Positions 46,566-53,834 of a stretch of 64,000 nucleotides of DNA are shown here, in pieces (positions within the stretch are counted from its first letter, which is position 1; each line of letters opens with the position of its first letter). The notes under the pieces were generated by a model that saw nothing but the letters and a program-made list of their open reading frames with translations, searched no databases and was not told the DNA's origin. The translations under genes were made by a program, and so were the position numbers. Origin of the DNA: an uncultured Muribaculaceae bacterium (GTDB lineage Bacteria > Bacteroidota > Bacteroidia > Bacteroidales > Muribaculaceae); contig CALUMJ010000006.1 in the NCBI GenBank assembly GCA_944321715.1, forward strand, positions 42,174 to 106,173, read 5' to 3'.

Positions 46566-48710
46566 TCAGTTACGCAATGTGAGTTTGATTTCTGCGCCTT
46601 TAATTAATTTTCCTCCCGGTGGCAGACTTTGCTTGTAAACATAGCCCACTCCGGTATATCTTACTTGCAAGCCGACCGACTCAAGCCTGTCGATGGCATC
46701 GCGCAGCCCCAACCCGACTACGTCGGGAACTTTCCCCTCCTGCACCTCGCTCGGACGGCGCATGTGCCCAAGCGTCGAGGCGGCTTGCTTGCCGACAAAC
46801 GACGGAGCATTGCTGCCGCCGTCTATTGTGGCGTAGGTGATGCCCGAACGCCCACGTGTCGTGGAATCGATGGCTGCTTCGTAGCTTTTGTTGTTGCCAA
46901 GCATCCCATGGGCATGCATTCTCATGGCAATGCCCCTGAATACCTTGCCGCTGTTGCCAGCAGCACCATACTTGGCTCTTTCGCACACTACAATGCACGA
47001 ATAGCGAGGCTTGTCGTATGGGAAAAATCCGCAAAACGAGTAGCGTTTCTTTCCCGTGTATCCGCGTTTTCCCGGCACTGTCACGTAGGCCGTGCCAGTC
47101 TTTCCTGCCAAATCGACAACTGCATTACGCAGCGACTTGCCAGTGCCGTGGGGGTCTTGAACCACGGCATGCATCATGTCGCGCAACTTCTGGGCATTGG
47201 CCTCGCTGCATATTCGCTCGCGCACATAGCTCACGTCCACTATTGAATCGGGCATGCCTTCGCCCGAGAATTTAGTCACAAGTCGCGGTTTCACAAACCG
47301 GCCACCATTGGCTATGGCGTTGTACATGGCAAGCGTGTAGATAGGCGGCGTTGACATTCCGTAGCCATAACTCATGCGCGACAACAATATGCGGTTGGAA
47401 TTCAGGTGGTCCGAGAATCCCATCCTGGGCTTTTGCGCACCGGCAATTCCTGTCTTGAAGTCGTCGAAAAATCCTATACCGCGCAACCGCTGGCCGAAAG
47501 CCACAGGATTACTGTCATATTTAGAGGTTATGATTTTGGCGATACCTATGTTAGACGACCGCGAAATCACCTCCGTGACACTCAATGCCGAATATGCGTG
47601 GGCATCGGTTATGGCTCGTCCTCCCCTGTAAGCCCAACGGCTTCCAGTAGTTATTTGCTCGTTCACGTCAACTACGATGCTGTCTTCAAGCGCCACGAGC
47701 ATCGAAATCACTTTCATCACCGACCCCGTTTCGTAGCGCAAGAACGCATGGTTGCGGTTCTCCCTGTAACCTTTCGACAAGTCGAATGTGTCAACACGCT
47801 CCCAGTTTGCTATGGCCTTGATGTCGCCCGTAGCCACCTCCATCACTACGGCCGTTGCCCACAATGGCTGGGCGTCCATGCACATCTTTTTTAATTCTTG
47901 CTCCACGATGTCTTGTATCTCGACATTTATAGTGGTATAAATGTCGGTGCCATCGATTGCATGCACCTCTTCCCAGTTAATGGTGTTGTTGGTAGAGATG
48001 CGTTTGCGCAGCTCGCCGTTACGGCCATACAGCAACGAGTCAAACGACATTTCAAGCCCCGAGACACCAACAATCGACACCACATTACGGTTTCCGTCGA
48101 GTTTTACATTCTTCACCTTGGTTTCGCCAATGGTGCGCAAAGCTATTGACCCGTATGGGAGGCAACGTCTTTTGATTTCACCGAATACAAGCCCCGACTT
48201 ATTTTGCCCTTTCTTAAAAATCGGGAATTTCTCCATGCGCAAACGTTGCGAATATGACAGTCCGCCAAAGAAAAGCCATCCATTTCGGTTTTTTTTCGCA
48301 ATGTATTGCTTGGTCAATAGCGTCTTCCAGTCAGCAGCAGACCTTCCACCCAACGATATTGCGGCAAGGCTGTCGCACAATGCCGGGAGGTCTTTATAGA
48401 AATCTTCCTCCGAGATGCGTTCGGCACATGTCACCCAGTCGATTTTTGCACTGTAGGTCAATGCCGAAGCCGCAAGTATGGAGCCATCGTCGGCATATAT
48501 GTTGCCGCGTTCGGGTACGGCAGGTATGACTACGCTGTCGTTGTAAAGAGTGCGTTGCGCCTTCTCGTCCCATTCGTCGGCTTTTATTACGGTAGTTTGG
48601 AACAAACGATAAACAACAATGACCGACACCAAAAGTGCAGCCACAATAACCAGAAAATAGCGCCACATGATGTGTTGCTTATTTTTCTGCCGCTTCTTTC
48701 CCTTTCCCAT
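46566..48710 (-). CDS. ftsI: Septal penicillin-binding protein (class B transpeptidase) with C-terminal PASTA domain
   Basis: 714 residues from the ATG at 48710 (the extension to 48737 needs a TTG). Basic cytoplasmic start, one membrane helix (about 16-36), dimerisation/pedestal domain opening IPAVPERGNIYADDG, and the transpeptidase domain with SVMK (active Ser330), SSN (385-387) and KTG (537-539). The last 55 residues form one PASTA repeat, KVPDVVGLGLRDAIDRLESV. This is the SpoVD/PBP2x-like layout found in Bacteroidetes. Residues about 539-597 (46920-47096) are the source of the copied segment in the neighbouring small lipoprotein gene. Cross-links septal peptidoglycan with FtsW. Confidence 0.95.
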   Translation of the reverse strand: MGKGKKRQKNKQHIMWRYFLVIVAALLVSVIVVYRLFQTTVIKADEWDEKAQRTLYNDSVVIPAVPERGNIYADDGSILAASALTYSAKIDWVTCAERISEEDFYKDLPALCDSLAAISLGGRSAADWKTLLTKQYIAKKNRNGWLFFGGLSYSQRLRMEKFPIFKKGQNKSGLVFGEIKRRCLPYGSIALRTIGETKVKNVKLDGNRNVVSIVGVSGLEMSFDSLLYGRNGELRKRISTNNTINWEEVHAIDGTDIYTTINVEIQDIVEQELKKMCMDAQPLWATAVVMEVATGDIKAIANWERVDTFDLSKGYRENRNHAFLRYETGSVMKVISMLVALEDSIVVDVNEQITTGSRWAYRGGRAITDAHAYSALSVTEVISRSSNIGIAKIITSKYDSNPVAFGQRLRGIGFFDDFKTGIAGAQKPRMGFSDHLNSNRILLSRMSYGYGMSTPPIYTLAMYNAIANGGRFVKPRLVTKFSGEGMPDSIVDVSYVRERICSEANAQKLRDMMHAVVQDPHGTGKSLRNAVVDLAGKTGTAYVTVPGKRGYTGKKRYSFCGFFPYDKPRYSCIVVCERAKYGAAGNSGKVFRGIAMRMHAHGMLGNNKSYEAAIDSTTRGRSGITYATIDGGSNAPSFVGKQAASTLGHMRRPSEVQEGKVPDVVGLGLRDAIDRLESVGLQVRYTGVGYVYKQSLPPGGKLIKGAEIKLTLRN

Positions 48711-48747
48711 CTTATCGCTTGTTATTTTATGATACAATTATAATTTT

Positions 48748-49062
48748 TTATTCACCAAACGTGGCACCAAGCAGTTCTTGGGCTATGCCGCCGAAAGCTT
48801 TTCCGCTGCTGGCAGCCGCTCCGCGCTCACCACCTTCACACACCACGATGCACGAATAACGAGGATTGCCGTAAGGGAAAAAACCGCAGAATGCGCAACG
48901 CCTTTTTCCAACATATTGTCCGTCCTCAAACACGTAGGCCGTGCCGTTGCCATCCTCCGACTTGGAGGTCGCGACATTACACGACTGAATCACAGTTACA
49001 ATAACCGCGGCACACACGATTATCCACATTTTTATAAAAGCACTTCGATACTGACTCTTCAT
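48748..49062 (-). CDS. Small lipoprotein carrying a copied fragment of the FtsI transpeptidase domain
   Basis: 104 residues from the ATG at 49062 (an ATG at 49086 would overlap ftsL). A signal peptide (WIIVCAAVIVTVIQSC) gives lipidation at Cys28. Residues about 40-95 align without break to the end of the FtsI transpeptidase domain encoded next door: GTAYV, then KRRCAFCGFFPY against KKRYSFCGFFPY, PRYSCIVVCE identical, and GAA.SGK.F.GIA shared. DNA identity is also high by eye. The lysine of KTG is lost (NGTAYV instead), and the serine and SSN motifs are not included, so it cannot be a transpeptidase. The intact frame, new signal peptide and tight spacing (7 bp from ftsL, 37 bp to ftsI) argue that it is kept and expressed. 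Function unknown; a structural partner or modulator of the divisome is one guess. Confidence 0.8.
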   Translation of the reverse strand: MKSQYRSAFIKMWIIVCAAVIVTVIQSCNVATSKSEDGNGTAYVFEDGQYVGKRRCAFCGFFPYGNPRYSCIVVCEGGERGAAASSGKAFGGIAQELLGATFGE

Positions 49063-49069
49063 TTTTATT

Positions 49070-49429
49070 TCAATGTTTGTTCCCATTCAATAAATATGGA
49101 GGCTCCACCGGGTCAACCAAATCGAGATTGATAGTATCAACCAACTGCCTCACGCTCTCGCCGCGGATTGTGGTGTAATATTTCTCGCTCATCAGCAAGT
49201 AATCCGACCTCACCGCCTCCAACTGGCTTTCGAGGGCATTTATACGACGCATCTCAACCATAGCCGCAAAGCGATTGGCGATAAAGCCCAATGTCACAAA
49301 CAGCACCAAAGCTATTTTCGGAAAATGCCGTTTGATAAACTCGACGGTTATGATTTTCCCGCCAAGGAAGTCCCAAACAGCCATGCCCACACGGGCCAGC
49401 AACATTGATATTTTTCTCTTGATTGCCAT
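49070..49429 (-). CDS. ftsL: FtsL-like cell division protein
   Basis: 119 residues. Cytoplasmic N-terminus of about 36 residues, one membrane helix (KIALVLFVTLGFIANRFAAM), then a periplasmic coiled coil (MRRINALESQLEAVRSDYLLMSEKY). This is the Bacteroidetes FtsL-like family, recognised by position between rsmH and the septal PBP. It should pair with FtsQ and a DivIC-type protein, which is not in the window. Confidence 0.88.
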   Translation of the reverse strand: MAIKRKISMLLARVGMAVWDFLGGKIITVEFIKRHFPKIALVLFVTLGFIANRFAAMVEMRRINALESQLEAVRSDYLLMSEKYYTTIRGESVRQLVDTINLDLVDPVEPPYLLNGNKH

Positions 49430-49441
49430 ACCTCACATTCC

Positions 49442-50359
49442 CTAAATCTTCTCGGCTATGCGCAACTTCGCACTGCGCGAACGCGGATTGCGCTCCACCT
49501 CCTCGGCAGTGGGTTGTATAACCTTGTTGTTAACCATGCGGAAAGGCGCATTTGTGCGACCAAAGAAGTCTTTTTCGACTTTGCCTTCCATGTTACCGCT
49601 TTTGATAAAATTCTTCACTAAGCGGTCTTCAAGCGAGTGGTAGGTAATGACCACAAGCCTGCCGCCAGGGCGCAACACCTGCAACGACTGCACAAGCATG
49701 GCGCGTAACGCACCAAGCTCGTCGTTGACGGCTATGCGCAATGCCTGAAACACCTGCGCAAGCTCTTTCTTCTCTTGAGCCGGTTTTATGAACGGTTTCA
49801 CCACTTCGAGCAGTTGCCCCACAGTGGCCACCGGTTTACCGGCAGCACGCGACTGCACTATGGCCGCTGCCATGCGGCGCGCCTGTTTAAGCTCGCCATA
49901 GTTATACAGCAGGTCGGCAATCTCCTCTTCGCCAGCCTTGGCAAGGAGGTCGCTTGCCTTCACTGTAGCCAAGCGGTTCATGCGCATGTCGAGCGGAGCA
50001 TCGGCACGGAACGAGAAGCCACGTTCGGCATCATCGAAGTGGTGGAACGACACCCCGAGGTCGGCAATGATGCCATCGACAACATCGACCCCGTAATAAC
50101 GCAGGAAATTGGCCAAGTAAGCAAAATTTCCATGCACAAATGTGAAACGGGCATCGTCGATGCGGTTGGCGTATGCATCCATGTCTTGGTCGAAACCATA
50201 TAGCCGCCCCTCATCGCCAAGGTGCGACATGATAGCACGCGAATGCCCTCCACCGCCAAACGTCACATCGACATACGTTCCGGACGGAGCAATAGCGAGC
50301 CCAGCCACGCTTTCCTCAAGCAAAGCTGGAATATGATAAACTATCTGTCGGTCATTCAT
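49442..50359 (-). CDS. rsmH: 16S rRNA (cytosine-1402-N4)-methyltransferase RsmH
   Basis: 305 residues from the ATG at 50359, opening NDRQIVYHIPALLEESV; the frame extends to 50431 through a likely leader. SAM-binding loop VDVTFGGGGHSRAIMSHL, GIIADLGVSFHHFDDAERGFSFR, and LAQVFQALRIAVNDELGAL are family hallmarks, as is the C-terminal NPRSRSAKLRIAEK. First gene of the cluster here; the usual mraZ is not upstream. Confidence 0.96.
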   Translation of the reverse strand: MNDRQIVYHIPALLEESVAGLAIAPSGTYVDVTFGGGGHSRAIMSHLGDEGRLYGFDQDMDAYANRIDDARFTFVHGNFAYLANFLRYYGVDVVDGIIADLGVSFHHFDDAERGFSFRADAPLDMRMNRLATVKASDLLAKAGEEEIADLLYNYGELKQARRMAAAIVQSRAAGKPVATVGQLLEVVKPFIKPAQEKKELAQVFQALRIAVNDELGALRAMLVQSLQVLRPGGRLVVITYHSLEDRLVKNFIKSGNMEGKVEKDFFGRTNAPFRMVNNKVIQPTAEEVERNPRSRSAKLRIAEKI

Positions 50360-50459
50360 TGCCACGCTTAATGATTTAATGCACAATAACTTGGGTGCAA
50401 CAATATCGCCACCCGACACACGGAATAGCACCGCGTGAAAGTATGTACCTTTCCGCTTG

Positions 50460-50492
50460 TAAAGTTAGCAATTTATCTGCGAAATTTACAAA
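50460..50492 (-). promoter_or_regulatory. Candidate promoter of the dcw cluster
   Basis: TTTG (50492-50489), a 21-bp spacer and TAACTTTA (50467-50460) on the minus strand. It would give a leader of roughly 90 bases before rsmH, in the place where mraZ normally lies. Confidence 0.5.
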
Positions 50493-50656
50493 TTCAAATT
50501 CGCATTTCCTCCGACTTTAACACGGAAAGTTATCAACAAGCAAAACAGATGCTGCACAACATAGAAACCTTTGCAAAAGCCATCGTTTTTTAACAATGCC
50601 GCGACAAGCGGTTTGCAATTGTAAACCCGCGCTATCGCATTCCGCACAAAAATGAG

Positions 50657-50688
50657 CAAGCCAGACAGGCATAATCCCATCCGGCTTG
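50657..50688 (-). terminator. Terminator after reverse rubrerythrin
   Basis: CAAGCC (50657-50662) pairs with GGCTTG (50683-50688), with additional imperfect pairing inside, and TCATTTTT follows on the minus strand. It lies 25 bp past the stop. The rest of 50360-50713 shows only the dcw promoter. Confidence 0.6.
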
Positions 50689-50713
50689 ACAATAAAATTT
50701 TGTGTCGTGCTGC

Positions 50714-51265
50714 TTACTTCTTGAAGTAGCGATTGTAAAGACCCTCAAAGCCCTTGCCATGACGTGCCTCATCCTTAGCCATTTCATGCACAGTGTCGTG
50801 GATAGCATCGAGATTGAGTTCCTTGGCGCGCTTTGCAATGCGGAACTTGTCGGCATTGGCACCAGCCTCGGCAAGCATGCGCTTGTAAACATTGGTCTTG
50901 GTGTCCCATACTACATCGCCGAGCAACTCTGCAAACTTGGCTGCATGTTCGGCCTCTTCCCAAGCGTAACGCTTGAAAGCCTCGGCGATTTCGGGATAAC
51001 CTTCACGGTCGGCTTGACGCGACATTGCAAGATACATGCCCACCTCGGTGCATTCGCCATTGAAGTGTGCGTTGAGGTCTTTAATCATCTCCTCGTCGCA
51101 GCCCTTGGCCACACCAATCACGTGCTCTTGAACGAAAGTAACCTCTTCGGTTTCGTCCACTTCCTTGAACTTGCTGGCTGGAACGCCGCATTGTGGGCAC
51201 TTGGCGGGAGCTTCCTCACCTTCATAAACATAACCGCAAACAGTACAAATAAATTTCTTTGCCAT
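50714..51265 (-). CDS. Reverse rubrerythrin (peroxide reductase)
   Basis: 183 residues. The rubredoxin domain is at the N-terminus (Fe-binding [10 protein letters not shown] and [11 protein letters not shown]), followed by a ferritin-like diiron domain with [18 protein letters not shown] and [12 protein letters not shown]. In classical rubrerythrin the order is the opposite, so this is the reverse type known from anaerobes. It reduces peroxide in the cytoplasm and fits an anaerobic gut lifestyle. It lies 35 bp after the PerR-like gene and may share its transcript. Confidence 0.93.
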   Translation of the reverse strand: MAKKFICTVCGYVYEGEEAPAKCPQCGVPASKFKEVDETEEVTFVQEHVIGVAKGCDEEMIKDLNAHFNGECTEVGMYLAMSRQADREGYPEIAEAFKRYAWEEAEHAAKFAELLGDVVWDTKTNVYKRMLAEAGANADKFRIAKRAKELNLDAIHDTVHEMAKDEARHGKGFEGLYNRYFKK

Positions 51266-51300
51266 AGTAGTATAATTTTAATAAGTTGATATATAAATTG

Positions 51301-51328
51301 TTAATTGTCCATTGTTAATTGTCCATTG
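51301..51328. repeat. 14-bp tandem duplication across the PerR-like stop codon
   Basis: TTAATTGTCCATTG is present twice in direct succession (51301-51314, 51315-51328). The stop codon and last residues GQLTMDN come from the two copies read in different frames. Confidence 0.85.
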
Positions 51329-51726
51329 CATTTGTCGCACAGTCCGTCGTAATATAAGTGCGTGTGTTCCACTTTCAACCCCTGCGCTGCAGCTTCCCGC
51401 CCATCGATGCCAACGTCGGGCATCGGCACATCATATATCTGCTTGCACCGCCGACACATGAAGTGGGCGTGCGGGTGAGTATCGCCATCATAATGGATAT
51501 TGCGGCTATCAATTGTCAGCACCGACAGAGCATCTTTTTCTTCAAGCAGCGACAAGGTGTTGTACACCGTCGTCCGCGACAGGGTCGGCATCGACGACTG
51601 GAGGGCGCAGTAGATAGCATCAACCGTGGGGTGGCTGCAATGCTCCATGAGATAACGCATGATGGCCACTCTCTGCACCGACGGCTTTATGCCATGATTT
51701 TTCAGATGTTCTACTACAATATCCAT
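51301..51726 (-). CDS. Fur-family regulator, PerR-like
   Basis: 141 residues. Winged helix in the first 80 residues (IKPSVQRVAIMRYLMEH, SRTTVYNTLSLLEEKDAL), then the dimerisation domain with metal ligands HPHAHFMCRRC and CDKC, the two CxxC pairs of the structural zinc site. Next to a peroxide-reducing rubrerythrin, a peroxide-sensing PerR role is likely; Fur or Zur cannot be excluded. The end of the gene lies in a 14-bp tandem duplication that sets its last residues. Confidence 0.88.
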   Translation of the reverse strand: MDIVVEHLKNHGIKPSVQRVAIMRYLMEHCSHPTVDAIYCALQSSMPTLSRTTVYNTLSLLEEKDALSVLTIDSRNIHYDGDTHPHAHFMCRRCKQIYDVPMPDVGIDGREAAAQGLKVEHTHLYYDGLCDKCNGQLTMDN

Positions 51727-51815
51727 TATTCAACAAAGAGTATAAATTTGAAATCGTTACAAAGTTACAACAATTTTATTTTCTACCAAACTTTTCCGCA
51801 ACTTTTTTTTCATCA

Positions 51816-51958
51816 AGCCGTCAAATGACAGCTGTGCGGCAATGACAACTCGCCGTGCAGAGTCATAACATGGCGGCTCGTTACTGCCATAATGCAGCAC
51901 ATTGCGGCGGTTTTCGGGCGGTTTCGGGCAGACATCGAGCCGCTATGATATGACGGCT
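51816..51958. repeat. Repeat family B, copy 1
   Basis: Ends with inverted AGCCGTCA (51816-51823) / TGACGGCT (51951-51958). The internal segment TGGCGGCTCGTTACTGCCA (51871-51889) recurs exactly, inverted, at 61583-61601 and with two changes at 58209-58227. Part of the gene-free stretch 51727-52055. Confidence 0.65.
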
Positions 51959-51988
51959 CTAAACTATACATAAAAAATGTGCAAAAAA

Positions 51989-52020
51989 TTTGTTTTTCCG
52001 CCTTGCTCATGATATATTTA
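51989..52020 (+). promoter_or_regulatory. Promoter of the SPFH operon
   Basis: TTTG (51989-51992), 20-bp spacer, TATATTTA (52013-52020). The ATG is at 52056. Confidence 0.6.
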
Positions 52021-52055
52021 CAATATCATTTTAATATCATTTTAAATACACAACT

Positions 52056-53024
52056 ATGAATACTAACGAAACTACCTTCAGCGGCATGAAAATCAACGGA
52101 TTTGCCATGCTGTTCATCCACTTGGTGATACTCTCGGCAGCCATTACGGCTTGCATACTCATGCAAACTGGAATTTTCTATGGCATAGCTGCAATACTTT
52201 TCATCGTGTGGCTAATCATGATTGCAGGCTACATGCAATTGGAGCCGAACGAAGCCCGCGCGATGGTTTTCTTCGGTGAATACAAAGGCACTTTCAAGGA
52301 AACAGGTTTCTTTTGGGTCAACCCGTTTTACGACAAGAAAAAACTTTCGCTGCGCGCCCGCAACCTCGACATCGAGCCTATCAAGGTGAACGACAAAGTG
52401 GGCAACCCCATACTAATAGGCATGGTGCTGGTGTGGAAGCTGCGTGACACCTACAAGGCAATGTTTGAAATCGACTCACAGACGATGGCCGACGTGACTT
52501 CGTCGTTCGGCAATGGCAAGGAGGGCGTGACGGTCAATGTGGGCAGCAGCGTGGCCGGGCGCATGAAGGCATTTGAAAACTTTGTGAAAATACAGAGCGA
52601 TGCCGCACTGCGGCAAGTGGCTGGACAATATGCCTACGACGACAACGAGGGCGAAGCCAGCGAAATGACGTTGCGCTCGGGCGGCGATGAAATAAACGAA
52701 CAGCTCGAACAAAAGCTCAACGAACGCTTAGAAATGGCAGGATTAGAAGTGGTGGAAGCACGTATCAACAACCTTGCATACGCCCCCGAAATCGCCGCTG
52801 TGATGCTGCGCCGCCAGCAAGCATCGGCAATTATCGGGGCACGCGAGAAAATAGTGGAAGGTGCCGTGTCGATGGTACACATGGCTCTTAACAAACTTGA
52901 AAAAGATGGCGTGGTCGAGCTCGACGACGAGCGCAAGGCGGCGATGGTGAGCAACCTGCTCGTAGTGCTGTGCGCCGACGAGTCGGCACAGCCCGTAGTC
53001 AACACCGGTACACTCTATAATTAA
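52056..53024 (+). CDS. SPFH/Band-7 domain membrane protein
   Basis: 322 residues. Two membrane helices near the N-terminus (FAMLFIHLVILSAAITACIL and IFYGIAAILFIVWLIMIAGY) are followed by a long Band-7 domain (about 65-270) opening LEPNEARAMVFFGEYKGTFKETGFFWVNPF, as in prohibitin/flotillin-like proteins, and a helical C-terminus. Such proteins form large ring assemblies that organise membrane domains or proteases. It is followed after 11 bp by an Arc-like gene and a membrane protein gene, an arrangement I believe is shared by other Bacteroidetes. Exact role unknown. Confidence 0.88.
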   Translation: MNTNETTFSGMKINGFAMLFIHLVILSAAITACILMQTGIFYGIAAILFIVWLIMIAGYMQLEPNEARAMVFFGEYKGTFKETGFFWVNPFYDKKKLSLRARNLDIEPIKVNDKVGNPILIGMVLVWKLRDTYKAMFEIDSQTMADVTSSFGNGKEGVTVNVGSSVAGRMKAFENFVKIQSDAALRQVAGQYAYDDNEGEASEMTLRSGGDEINEQLEQKLNERLEMAGLEVVEARINNLAYAPEIAAVMLRRQQASAIIGAREKIVEGAVSMVHMALNKLEKDGVVELDDERKAAMVSNLLVVLCADESAQPVVNTGTLYN

Positions 53025-53035
53025 ACAGCACCACT

Positions 53036-53239
53036 GTGGCAAAAAAGGAGTCTATAACCAAGAGCTTCGTGCTGCGCGTTGATGCCGCAACGATGGATGC
53101 CATTGAAAAATGGGCAGCCGACGAGTTCCGCAGCATCAACGGGCAGCTACAGTGGATTATCGCCGATGCCCTGCGTCGTAACGGCCGCCTGAAAAAATCA
53201 AAAGAACCGGCAACCGACAACAATACAGAACAATTATGA
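53036..53239 (+). CDS. Arc-type ribbon-helix-helix protein
   Basis: 67 residues. The beta strand KSFVLRVDAATMDAIEKW and helices FRSINGQLQWIIADALRRNGR fit the Arc/MetJ fold that binds DNA as a dimer. The basic tail is followed by a polar end. It overlaps the next gene by 4 bp (ATGA) and follows the SPFH gene by 11 bp, so it may control this operon, or it may act as an adaptor for the SPFH protein. Confidence 0.8.
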   Translation: MAKKESITKSFVLRVDAATMDAIEKWAADEFRSINGQLQWIIADALRRNGRLKKSKEPATDNNTEQL

Positions 53240-53696
53240 AAACTAACCCGACTTACAAGCGCAGCCAGTTGCCCGACGTGAAGTTCCACCCCGGCACTCC
53301 CGAGCGGCTGATGGAAGCAGTGGCACTGCTGATTGTCATCGCCAACTGGGCATACGTCGTCTATATGCGCATCGCCAACGGGAACGAGCATTTCGCCGAC
53401 GGGTGCATCTGCGCGGGCACAACTACTTTTAGCTTCATCGTAGTGGCCTTGTGCGCCTACGCTCCTATCAAGCTGATTAATTTCCCATTCTCGCTGCGCC
53501 CCGACAACATTGTGACGCGCAATACGTGCTGTCGGTGCGTTTTATACGCATCGTCAACATCTTAATATGCTTGTGCACAACGGCAACCACCCTTGCCGTT
53601 TACCACGACTGGGCAATGCCGCTCGTGTACGTCGCCGTGGGCATACTTATCGCAGCAACAATCGCCTACATAGTCATTGCCTACCGCCACCGCTGA
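53236..53696 (+). pseudogene. Frameshifted DUF1648-like membrane protein
   Basis: The frame starting at 53236 gives two membrane helices and a typical block LINFPFSLRPDNIVTRNT, then turns into nonsense and stops at 53565. A second frame from about 53520 to the TGA at 53694-53696 continues the protein with QYVLSVRFIRIVNIL and two more helices ending IVIAYRHR. Together they make a normal four-helix protein of about 153 residues. The shift is by one base in the -1 sense; loss of one of two short AATACG repeats (7 bp) or of a single base near 53520-53527 would explain it. Sequencing error or programmed shifting cannot be ruled out. Confidence 0.75.
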
Positions 53697-53740
53697 AAGA
53701 GGAGGCTGCACCATAATGCACAGAACAACCAGCAAATTGT

Positions 53741-53794
53741 GTAGGGGGTGTATCAAAATTGCAAATACATTTACAATTATGATACACCCCCTAC
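53741..53794. terminator. Perfect inverted repeat between convergent genes (short family A element)
   Basis: GTAGGGGGTGTATCA (53741-53755) and its exact complement (53780-53794) form a 15-bp stem with a 24-base loop. The arms are the outer ends of repeat family A without the inner part. Placed between the SPFH operon and the OPT gene, it could end transcription from both sides. Confidence 0.65.
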
Positions 53795-53834
53795 GTTTCG
53801 GCACTGCCACACCATATAATATACGCGTGGTTGC

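Noticed and set aside
34758-50359. Loss of murF and ddl from the division cluster as an anomaly
   Set aside because: In Bacteroidetes these genes usually lie elsewhere, so their absence here is expected.
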